Part shown: positions 49,035 to 59,295 of the stretch, piece after piece
How positions within the stretch are numbered: the stretch's first letter is position 1
How the letters are laid out: every line of letters begins with the position of its first letter
Source: Styela clava
Lineage: Eukaryota > Chordata > Ascidiacea > Stolidobranchia > Styelidae
Length of the DNA: 64,000 nt
Direction: 5' to 3'
NCBI RefSeq assembly: GCF_964204865.1
Contig: NC_135257.1
Span: 14,716,151 to 14,780,150, forward strand
Position numbers and translations under genes: made by a program
Notes under the pieces: model-generated
What the model saw: the letters and a program-made list of their open reading frames with translations, nothing else
What the model was told of the DNA's origin: nothing
Database searches by the model: none

Positions 49035-51106
49035 GTCTAGCTGGTTCGCTGTTTAAGTTTCAGCAGAAAGAGCATGATTTTTCGAACAGCTTTCTCAGCA
49101 GCTCATTATAAATAACTCTTCAGGTGTGATTGATCTCTGCTAACAGCTATAACAAACAAAGAGTATATGTATGTATTATATATGAATTTATTACACAAAT
49201 TTCAAAGATATGTGACGTTCTAAAACCGAAGTGCTCTGTCTAAGGTGGGCATATCATACACATATATTCAAAATCGACTCACAATGTCTTTTGAATCATA
49301 TTCAAACCAATTGTTATATATTGTTACTGAAATGGAAGAATTGACATGAGAAACACTAATAATAAAAGGGAAAATGAGTAATGATATATGTATTAGTTAA
49401 ATAATATTACAGTACTTTATTAGGACATAGCTACAATGGACGGAAAAGAAACACAAATCAGTGCAAAATAAGCTTTGGCAATAGAAATATGAAATGCATT
49501 GTACATAGTATGGCCTGATAACTAATATAAAAAACAAAAAAGCAACTCATGTCCGCTTTATTTACAAGTTTTAATAAAAATACCAACTGTACTATTGATT
49601 TTAAGGGTAATATAAAGAAAATTTTATGTGCAACTGCTGACACTTTTTCATTACTTATTGTCCAGATTACATTTTTTATTATTGGAATATTGATTTGCAT
49701 ACCTAATTCTAACTTTACAATTATCTCTGATAAGATAAAATTTAGCGTTATCGTCTCCGTTCTAGTGGGCATGGATTACAACTAAAACTTTGGACTGAAC
49801 ACAGATCTGTTGCCCGTTCCATGGCAGACAATAAGCCGTTGTATGGTGTAGGGTTAAGTACCGATATTAGTTATAGTATGCATAAATGAGCAAGAAGAAA
49901 TAAATGAGCAAGAAGTAATAAAACTCTAGTATGATACAAAATTTCATATGTATTCATAAGTTGATCAATAAATAGCATTTGATAAGAGCGGTAGCTGATG
50001 ATGACTTTTAAAAAATAAAACATTTATTAAGTATAATATTAACTGCTGTGTAAAGATCAGAAAAGTAATATGCTGCATGATGGGAGGATAATCAATACAG
50101 TGATTAATCCTTTTTTGATAATAATATGAGACAACAGGATTGTTTCATTCTGCTCCATCAAAATTGTACTTCAATTCCTTACAGATTGTCTCTCATTTAG
50201 CAATATATGGACATCTAATTCTCTAAATTTCACTAATGAATTTCAAGTTACTGAATTGGTTATTAAATACCACTTCTATTTGAAATGTCCCACAGTTGTT
50301 GCATATCAACTTAATAAATTTCTTGCATAATAATTTAGTCAGCACAATTCTTATCGATTTGACAAAAGTTATAAAATAAAATTACAAAAGGCACAAGCAA
50401 TAAAATTTTTATGATAAAACTCCCATTCAAAATTGTTTTTCTGGTATTTATATAGTTTGACATGTGTTTTCTTACTCCTAAGATTTCGAAAAATTGATAA
50501 AATTCAGATAAAATGTACTGGCAGGTTAATGCAGAATATGGACAATATGAAAAAAATTGACCAATCGCCACATCTGAGGTGAGGTTTGTGAGACATTGTT
50601 CACTGTCACATAACAACACTTTTTATAAACAGTAGCATGAAATGTAAATAAAAGACACCTTCATTTCAATAAAGACTCAGTACAAGAGTCTGCTGTAGGG
50701 TATTTAAATGGACAGGAATTGATATTTATTCATTCCAGCGGGCCTCGATCTGCTTGCATCACAGATTTAAGTCCCATGCCATCATCTCACCCAGGGCGCA
50801 ACAAATTAGTGCCATGTCCGACCAGAAATTAACTGGCCCTTCAAATGTAGCAGACCCTCATAACAACAGTATTTCGGGCAATAGTTAAAAAATTCTTTTT
50901 TGTAAGTATTTGACAGAAAGTTCAAAACAGTGGTTCCATTCATGTATGAATAGTCCAATATGCAATATGAATAATTGTCATAAAATAGCAGGCTACAGTA
51001 GATATACGACTAGATTTATTCTAAGTGTTATGTTAAATAATCATGATATGATACTTGAAGCGATTTTTCAACAATTCACATATATGAAGAAAAAATGCAA
51101 CTAAAG
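49035..51106. other. Intergenic, no gene recognised
   Basis: AT-rich. Positions 50740-50880 resemble the tRNA-related SINE family 2 (GCATCACAGATTTAAGTCCC and CATCATCTCACCCAGGG) but are too diverged to place exactly. Other open frames are short and domain-free. Confidence 0.4.
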
Positions 51107-51412
51107 CAGGGGTGTGCAAACTTTATTACATAAGGGGCCCGCTTGATATAACTGGGTGGAACCGTGGGCCGCACCTTTCTTTAACATAGGCTTTCTAGTA
51201 GTTGCAAGCACAAAATGTTGGTTATTGATTTTATGATATGCCTTATTAGGGCACTGTAAAGTCATATAGGCGTAGAGAATAAATTGGACTCGGGTATAAG
51301 CTTTGCAACGAAAGGGAATTACCAAAGTAAAAACTCTTTTCCCAGGCCACACATCATTCAAAATTGGCACTTCTCTGCAGGCCGCATTTTGCTCCCAGGT
51401 TGCACACCCTTG
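51107..51412. mobile_element. hAT-type MITE, CAGGGGTGTGCAAAC ends, 306 bp
   Basis: The ends CAGGGGTGTGCAAAC and GTTGCACACCCTTG are flanked by the exact 8-bp duplication AACTAAAG at 51099-51106 and 51413-51420. It lies 51 bp downstream of the stop codon of the first FAM3 gene. On the minus strand it carries AATAAA at 51122-51127. Confidence 0.92.
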
Positions 51413-51463
51413 AACTAAAGGGAAGACAGAAAAATAGTTGTCTATACTATATTGATGTTACAC

Positions 51464-52222
51464 TTACAACATTGGAATACATTCTTCTAGTGTGATAGCA
51501 GCAGGCCAATTCCCATATTTGTTTTTATCTTTTTCACTGCGAATATACTTTTCAAAAACTTTGTCAAGTTTTTTACCTGCTACAAATATCCAATTATCCC
51601 GAAAACCCAATGTTTTACATTCCGTGCTGCCTAATTTTGCTAACATATCTTTTGTACTATCTTTCAAACGCTGAGTTGCATCATCATAAGTTGTCATAAT
51701 AATGACTTCATTTTCATCAAGTTCATTGAGAAAAGTTTCAAATTCTGTACTATCAACTTCATATAAATCAAAAACCTTAGTTCTCAACATTGCTCCAGTT
51801 CTTCCATCAATGACAGCAACATTCAATCCACGATTAACATTTCCCTTTGAATTACTTAGGATCCATGTACCGCCAACACAAATGGATGGACCGATGATAT
51901 TGGCAGCACCACTGACTATTTGAACAGGTAGTTCCTTTTCTGCATTACATTTGATTTTCATATCACATACCTGGTTTGCCATTTGTACTTCTGGAAGTTG
52001 GGGAGGTTCTCGATTAATCTTCTTAGGAGATTCTTTCTTTTCATAATTTATTTCGACAGCTTTTTCTCCCTGTCTGGCTTCTAGAACCTCTTGCACATCC
52101 TCCTCTATGATTTCGCTGGCAGTGAGTTTATTAACAATGTGTATATATGTATTCACAGTGTATGCTACTGCGAGAATTGCACCAGCAACAAGAAGCAACT
52201 TCAAAATGTTGGAAGCTCTCAT
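51464..52222 (-). CDS. FAM3/ILEI-type secreted or Golgi-anchored protein, copy 1
   Basis: FAM3 proteins are cytokine-like or Golgi-resident proteins with an ILEI beta-beta-alpha fold. This intact 252-residue single coding exon has an N-terminal hydrophobic signal or anchor (residues 7-30, ILKLLLVAGAILAVAYTVNT), a charged linker (31-80) and the ILEI domain from about 84 to the end. Family marks are IVSGAANIIGPSIC, GLNVAVIDG, TTYDDA, LGFRDNWIFVAGKK and the C-terminal EECIPML. Cys residues 86, 92, 115 and 248 fit the conserved disulfide set, and Cys 202 is extra. FAM3C has a further Cys at the position where this protein has Val (WIFV). A splice acceptor (TTCAATTTAG, about 7 bp before the ATG) shows an intron in the 5'UTR. 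Tandem paralogue of 55324-56112. Confidence 0.9.
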   Translation of the reverse strand: MRASNILKLLLVAGAILAVAYTVNTYIHIVNKLTASEIIEEDVQEVLEARQGEKAVEINYEKKESPKKINREPPQLPEVQMANQVCDMKIKCNAEKELPVQIVSGAANIIGPSICVGGTWILSNSKGNVNRGLNVAVIDGRTGAMLRTKVFDLYEVDSTEFETFLNELDENEVIIMTTYDDATQRLKDSTKDMLAKLGSTECKTLGFRDNWIFVAGKKLDKVFEKYIRSEKDKNKYGNWPAAITLEECIPML

Positions 52223-55200
52223 CGTTAACCTAAATTGAAAAAGTGCAAATATATTTTGAGTATTAAGGTTTTATTTTGAGTTCCAGCATATCACAGTCAC
52301 CACCATACACATAATAAAGCATGTATATCCAAAGCTTTATAAAATTTAATAATAATTGATACATAATATAAACTGATTAAACCAGGAAGGAGTGTGCAAC
52401 CTGCATGCTAAATGCTAGCTTGTGCCAAAGTGACTATTCCCTTTGGCTTGTGCAAAATGAACAACGCATGTCTTAATATCATTAACCAAAATTTTGAGCT
52501 TGTAACTACCAGAAAGCCTATGTTAAATAAGGTGCAGACCGCGGTTTCAACCTGTTACTTGTATCTGGCCCACCTGTACTAAAAGTATCACACCTTGAAT
52601 TAATTATTAAACAATAATCATTTGAGTGTTGCCTAAGCTTCGCTCACAGATCATTCTTTTTAATTTCTGAGTGAGTTCTAGTGACCTTGTTTTGAGCAAA
52701 TATCCTAAAAAAATCAACTTCGCACCCTTCTGCCCTTCTATTCATATTTTGTATCAGAAAAGAAAAAGTAAAACAGCAGAAGCACAATGCATACTAATCC
52801 CTTGAAATCAATCACAGGCATGCTGAATATCAAAAAACAACTTTGCACTTACCGTTTCTAGCTACTTTTCAACTTGCATTATTCGTTGAATTTAAAAATA
52901 ATATTTATCGAAATATCATCTGATATAAATAAAAAGTTTAAATTTTGTTTACATGCTCCAAAGAAAACAGTAAAGTTAATAAAATTACTAAGTATAATAA
53001 GGTACATTTACTACAGAATACAATCAAGTTGTCAGTATTGGGCTTGAGAAAAATAACACACCAGTCAAATACGACACCATGAATGCCAAACTTTCAGAAG
53101 TTAATTTCAGCAAAAGCCACAATCAGTGAGAAAATTAATGTTCAAATAAATAGGACAAGTCAAAGTGACTAGCGAGATAATTATTTAATCAGTTAGACTT
53201 CTCACGCCCTAATATGGGTAGAAAAAATAACAACAATTTTGTATCCTAACATTTTGTCAAAATAAACATAATAAAATGTTAACTGCATATTGTAAGCTAA
53301 TAAAATCGAAACAAGCTAAATTATATCAAAGAATATTGGGTATAATCAATGAACAATATTAGCCATGGATGTTCTAAACAACTAAAATATAAACATTTAC
53401 CAGTAAATTCACCAAATGGGGGACAATTATAATTTTGAATATAATGAATAAAAAAGAAAACCAATCTAGAACCGCATTTTCAATTCCATATTCAAAATTA
53501 TTTTTCCACAAAATTTGGCATACTAAATTGTTTGGCTTCAGTCATCCCCTGTCATGGCTGTCAATTTTGTTCACTGGAAAAAAGTATTTCTATTGCAATC
53601 ATTTTAGTAAACTTCCGAACTACATTTTATCACTTCCATATTCTAAACCTGCAGTTTACATTATTGAGATATTGTCGTAAATAGCAGCAGATAAACTAAG
53701 ATAAATAAAATGCATACATCTCAATAAAAGTAAATATGGAAAGCTGAAATGATGCAATAGAAATTGAAAACGACAATACAATTGTAAAAAAGTTACGATT
53801 TCCTTTGATTGAAACAAAGGTACAGACAGGTACATTGAAAGCACAGGTATACAAATAGTAGTGAAAAGCAACAGTGGAAAAATGTAATCTATGAAACTGA
53901 ACTAAGAGCATAGTAAGAAACAAGGATCTCATCTGAATGGTTTTATATCCCCAAATTTTGTCTTTCAGGAACTTCCTTTATTTCAAACTTTGAAAAAACA
54001 TTATTTTACAAATTCCATGGAAAAATGAACTGTCATCAACGTTATTAAAATCTTAAATTTTTTTGACAGTATCAATCTCTGATATCACTGGATGTTGAAT
54101 GAACCAGACTACATATATGTATCAATTTGAAATAAACAAAATTATCACATTCAGAATTCTGCTTTACTAACTTGCCAGGCAAAAGGTTTAAATGTAGATA
54201 TATATATATACTTATCAGGAAATTTACACATATGAACAAAAAAATAATAATAATATTTATAATAAATTAAATCGGAAGAGCTCATATTAAAAAGAATTTT
54301 GAATGAAAACAGTTACCGGTACTTGTACAATCGAATCATGAATACATTCACATTTTACAGAAGACCAGATTGATTAATAAGGTTCCAAATTATTCAAATC
54401 TATCGCAATGGAAATCTACTTGTACCTCTACTACAGCACAATATAATATTTTGTCATAAAGACTGCCACAGAGATAAAAAAAATATTGCAGTGAATATCA
54501 CTGAGAAATTGAATACAAGATTAAAAAAATTAAATCGTTTGGATTACTCCCGCATGTACCTGTATATAATTGATTTCAGCATTTATTTTAAAATTCAACT
54601 AGCTAAAGATATTCACGAAATATAACACTTTGAAATTGCTTCAAACTCCAGACATTAACTGCAGTAGGGATTACAACAAGTATTCCACAAAATAATGCAG
54701 ACAGTTATTGAGATCTGGATTATCACGTCGTTCAGCAAACACGAATAAATAACAGGTTCAATTGTAGTTTTACTTCAAGCGAAAATAATTATGGTAATAT
54801 AATAGAAACAACAAGAATAAAATTGTACAGTTGGTTATTAATAATCAGATCTTCCACTGAGAAAGGATAAACAACAGTTCAGTGCCAGTCGAATCACATC
54901 ATATTTTAGATAATGACAGAAACTGAAATTGATAAAAATGAGTTTACAGGTCAAAAGTGGAGGACACTAAATTTGAAAAATAAGATTATAGTTTTTGCTA
55001 ATTGTTACAACTTATAAGATAATTTTTGAATTCCAAACAATATTACAACAAAGAAATTCGGTTCTCTATGAAAATAAACACTGCATACTTATAAAGGTAA
55101 TAGACCTACATGAAATTATCCATGCAATAGAACACATCCAAATTGTTTTAGGCTTTTCTTCACATACACTACTCTCTCCAATATTGTCTTCTTCAGTGAG

Positions 55201-55311
55201 CGATTTTCCTTTGTCAGAGATTTGTAATGAATGATTGTTGTGTCAGGAAACATTCAGATATATTTGGTGACTTACTATGATTATTTTATAATAATTTGTA
55301 TTACATTATAC
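52223..55311. other. 5' flank of FAM3 copy 1 (5'UTR intron/promoter), no gene
   Basis: About 3.1 kb of AT-rich sequence. It must hold the first exon and promoter of FAM3 copy 1 because a splice acceptor abuts its coding exon, but the 5' exon cannot be placed by eye. Short frames at 53435-53932 and 54995-55234 show no domain. Confidence 0.45.
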
Positions 55312-55317
55312 TTTATT
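55312..55317 (-). terminator. AATAAA poly(A) signal of FAM3 copy 2
   Basis: On the minus strand the stop codon (55324-55326) is followed after six bases by AATAAA. If used, the 3'UTR would be only about 25-35 nt, which is unusually short. Confidence 0.6.
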
Positions 55318-55323
55318 TCGGTT

Positions 55324-56112
55324 TTATAACTTAGGTATACAGCCTTCAAGTGATATTGCTTCAGGCCAATCACCAAATTTGTTTTTATTTTTATCATTCA
55401 CCATAATTTGTTCGAAATCAGATGGATGTTTTAGTTTTTTGCCTCCTACAAATACCCAGTTGTCTCTAAAGGCAAGTGTATTAGCTTTTTCGCTTCCGAG
55501 ATCCTTAAATAATCCCCTTGCTTCATCGTCAAGCTTAAATGCTGCATCATCATATGTGGTGATAAGAACTAGTTCATCTTCTTCAACCTTTTTAACAAAT
55601 TCCTTTACTTCAGTGCTATCTTTACCATATAAGTCAAATACTCCTTGCCTTATAGTCTCCCCATTTTTTCCGTTAACGACAGCAATATTCATTCCCCTGT
55701 CAACATTGTTCAAAGCATTTTTCATTACCCATTTTCCATTAAAACAAATTGAAGGGCCGATGACATTGGCAGCACCAGTAGCAATGCGAAAAGTGAACTC
55801 TGAATCTGAACATCCTGTTGTCATTTCACATTTAAATTGTGTTAATTCCTTAGGCACTTGAACTTTTTTTTCGGTATCATCCCATTGCTCTTCCGCTGCT
55901 TTTATAATTGCATTATCAATCAACAAATCTGGGTCTTCTACTTTCTTATCGGCAATTTGAACCTCCTTTTTAATTGGTTCTTCCTTTTTTTCTTCTACGT
56001 CTGAGGATTTTGTAAATCCCAGTAAATTTGCATACAGTTGTATCGTGTACCATGATAATCCCAAAACAAATATTATCAGTAAAACACGAATCACGCCTGC
56101 ACCTCTTGCCAT
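55324..56112 (-). CDS. FAM3/ILEI-type secreted or Golgi-anchored protein, copy 2
   Basis: An intact 262-residue single coding exon in the same orientation as 51464-52222 and about 3.1 kb upstream of it. It has an N-terminal hydrophobic anchor (residues 8-30, IRVLLIIFVLGLSWYTIQLY), a long Lys/Glu-rich linker (38-90) that may be unstructured, and the ILEI domain from about 92: CEMTTGC, IATGAANVIGPSIC, GMNIAVVNG, TTYDDA, LAFRDNWVFVGGKKL and EGCIPKL. The four conserved Cys are 95, 101, 123 and 258; there is no fifth. The family's extra Cys beside the GGK motif is Val here too. A splice acceptor (TTTTTCAG) lies about 20 bp before the ATG, so it shares the 5'UTR intron layout of copy 1, supporting a tandem duplication. 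The linkers differ far more than the ILEI domains, so the duplication is not recent. Confidence 0.92.
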   Translation of the reverse strand: MARGAGVIRVLLIIFVLGLSWYTIQLYANLLGFTKSSDVEEKKEEPIKKEVQIADKKVEDPDLLIDNAIIKAAEEQWDDTEKKVQVPKELTQFKCEMTTGCSDSEFTFRIATGAANVIGPSICFNGKWVMKNALNNVDRGMNIAVVNGKNGETIRQGVFDLYGKDSTEVKEFVKKVEEDELVLITTYDDAAFKLDDEARGLFKDLGSEKANTLAFRDNWVFVGGKKLKHPSDFEQIMVNDKNKNKFGDWPEAISLEGCIPKL

Positions 56113-59100
56113 AGTTTAAAAATTACGACAAAATCTGAAAAATTCATCACAGAATAGCATGTTGAAATCATGAAAATTGAAACAAAATGCTTTCAGACAG
56201 TTTACTGGTTTAGAAGCATAAAACAAGTAAAGTCTGCTAGAAATATGGAAGTTGGAACTTAAAAGTCGGTACCGGTATTTTAGAAATGACACTTTTAGAC
56301 TTTGTTATGTTTAAATAACTTTATTGAAATGGCAATTTTGTCTATTTTAGCTTTCTTGGTACCATCCATCCTGCCATCAGCTTTCATATAGCCTAGATCT
56401 AGTGAAAAATGTTTCTTCATTCAGTCATTGATTTTATTGTTTTTCACCCAAATGCTGATAGAATAGAATTGCCAACTGCTAATTTTAAAAATGTCACTGA
56501 CGCGCAAGCTGGATTGGTAATTCAGAATACTAAACTTTATACTTACTTATAATCTGATGATTCACTTGCTTGAATATCGAATCATATTTCTGTACGGGTA
56601 CCGGTACCGTACCGTACGGTATTCTATTTTTAATAGTAACCGTAGTAATATACAATATACGGTAATCTAGTAGGCTAAATATTTGTAATTTTACCACTTT
56701 ATTTCAAATTTAAAAAATGTTAAAGGTATGATTACCAAAGTGCAATCAGATACCGTACTTACTGACTTACGAGAAATTGTTGGCCACGACACCACAGAGT
56801 TGAGCAAAATGGTACGACCTCACCTGTCAATCTTGAACGATATATTGCACTGGTTTATTTCCGCACTAATGATCAATCAGCAATAAGTCAACAATGACGT
56901 AACAATTAAAATAAAAATTAGTTAAATACGGTACGTTAATTGTCATTATGTCTACCTGCAGTTGCAGTAATCCAAGTGCTTTAATCAGCAATCAGTACCT
57001 GCAGGCGACACGTAGTTGAATGTTTTTAATGACAATAATGGATTTGAACACGTTAACACTCTCAAAACAAGTATCAAAAATTTTGCCGAAAATTTCATGA
57101 TATATCGACGCCTAGGTCCGGGTCGTGTCGGCCGTTAATTGGCCACGATTTGTTTATTCAGTTCCGATATTTAGTCACCCTACCCTCTTTTTCTCAAGAT
57201 GTAACTCGTTCTCCAACCTTGATATACAAATCAAAATATAGTGCAGTAGTTCCAAACTCTATATACAACTTCAACGAATACAAAGTTATATGTAGTATAT
57301 ATTTACGGTTATATTCACAAAAAATCCTCTTGGACCGAGAAACGCTGGTCTTCATCATTTTCTCGATTTTTCAAATTTTTAATTCTCTTGCTCGAAATGC
57401 AAATACAACACATCATCACACCACGTCCAGGTTTAATTTATCATAGGTATCCATAGCGCGAATCAGAAACTTATGTAACTGCCTAATAAATGTGACTGGA
57501 CACAAAACGCAGATTGCGATTCCTTGAGGGTGTCTTATGTGCAATTTCCGGATGGGCCGTATTCTGAGGCTACCATTCTCTCCCAGGTTCAATTTTCTAT
57601 TTGGGAGATCAACATGAAAAAATAACAACCGCTAAACGGTTTCCGCAAAGCCTCCTCGAGACTGCACTTACTCAAACCTCCTCGCACTAATAGGGTGATC
57701 TTGAAATTATTAAACAGTGGCTCTGAAATGTCACTTTATAAGTCGTGGCGTTTCAAACTGTCAAGAAACGCCTTTTCAGCTTAATTTATCTTTCTGTTGG
57801 GAAAAATCTACAATCCACGGCCGGTAAAAGGTTCAAAAAGTCACAATAATTGCATTCAATACCTTCGGCAGATTGTGTTTATTTCGAAATAAAAATGAAC
57901 TCAGATAAAAGAAATTGAAAAAGGTGCAACAGAGGCTTGCGTTCACATGCAATCATAGTCACACACTCACAATATCAAAAATATTTAGTGCTGGCGAAGC
58001 TGATTTCGCCACGAAGAGGAAAAGAAACTAATTCAATTAACGATCTTCAAGACAGGCAAATCATAGCACAGACGAAAATATTGACTCTCCTGTAATTGTT
58101 GTGCAAGAGCCGAAGATGTAACACAGCTTATTAGTAGTAGACTATAATATCCCATGTCGATGTTACCAATAAAGTTTTGTTAAAGCTAACATTTCCCCAC
58201 AAGATCGAAAAGTTTTTTCCTTGTCAAAAAGCAACGCATATAAGACAATATAACAACATTGCATGTATTTTTCAACTGGCAAACGAAATTAAAAAAAAAA
58301 ATTGGAGAAGTGAATAGTACAGGCAAAAGTTTACCCATGAGAGCAAAACAAAACAGTGGGAAATGCTTAATGAATTGAAATAGTTAAATTTACACCATGT
58401 TATAAGTACTACATACATAACTGAGCAGGTGCCAGAATATATATATATTCTATGGATGTTGAGTGAATACGCGAGAAGTGGAATTTTGGCTTTCGTCAAA
58501 CCAACACTGTCAAACACAATCTTTTCATGTTATATATAAAACCCATATTTGACGAAGTTTCACAGATATTTGAAGGAAATACAAATGTGAAATACTGAAA
58601 TCAGCATATATTATGATCACTGCTAAGGCAGCTAAGGTTAAAGCCCAATACCCAAAGTGCAACAAAATCGGTAGAATTTTTGAAAACCATGAATATTACA
58701 GCCCTTTCAAAAACATAATAGCTTGTAAATTAGTTGTAAAGGCCTGGCTGATAGCGAAGATGTGGGGCATGTCATAAAAATATCCATGATATAGCAGTCA
58801 CTGCGACCATTTTGAAAAACCAATTTTTAAAAGAATTGTTTCCAAGTATGCATTGAAACTCAGGAATGTAATATTAGAAATGTTCAAAAGGAGCAGCAAC
58901 AGTAAAAAAGTTAAGGAATGTGACAATGTTAAGCCTAAACAAAGGACATTAGGCACTTATCAATTTTCTATAGCACACGGTCTGATTTTGCAGTAGCTAG
59001 GTTCAATAGTACACAGCAGCGTTACAAAGTATTTCAGGTTGCTTCTACCGGCTGAGCTTCTGGCATGAGTCATTCGTCTTTGCTATTTTGTGATCAAGTT

Positions 59101-59142
59101 CAAAACCTGTTCGAACACGTTTAAACCTGTTTTTCACAATTT
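56113..59142. other. Intergenic region between FAM3 copy 2 and SBNO, no gene
   Basis: AT-rich; a low-complexity GGTACCGGTACCGTACCGTA run lies at 56597-56620. The promoter and first exon of FAM3 copy 2 should be in the left part. Open frames at 57150-57628 and 58272-58517 have no domain. Confidence 0.4.
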
Positions 59143-59228
59143 ACCTATCAATCTCCACAATCAGAGGTATCTGATCACATAAACCACCTATCAATCTCCA
59201 CAATCAGAGGTATCTGATCACATAAACC
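59143..59228. repeat. Perfect 43-bp tandem repeat, two copies
   Basis: The unit beginning ACCTATCAATCTCCACAATC and ending GATCACATAAACC occurs at 59143-59185 and, with no differences seen, at 59186-59228. It lies 68 bp downstream of the SBNO stop codon and so probably in its 3'UTR. Confidence 0.93.
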
Positions 59229-59295
59229 ACCATCTGGGAGCATGATTTTCACATTCTACAGCTTTACAATTGGTATTGCAGTATATTTGTAGCAG

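Noticed and set aside
55379..55861. 160-codon open frame on the plus strand
   Set aside because: It is antisense to FAM3 copy 2 and mirrors that conserved coding exon; Ser/Leu-rich composition is typical of a shadow frame.
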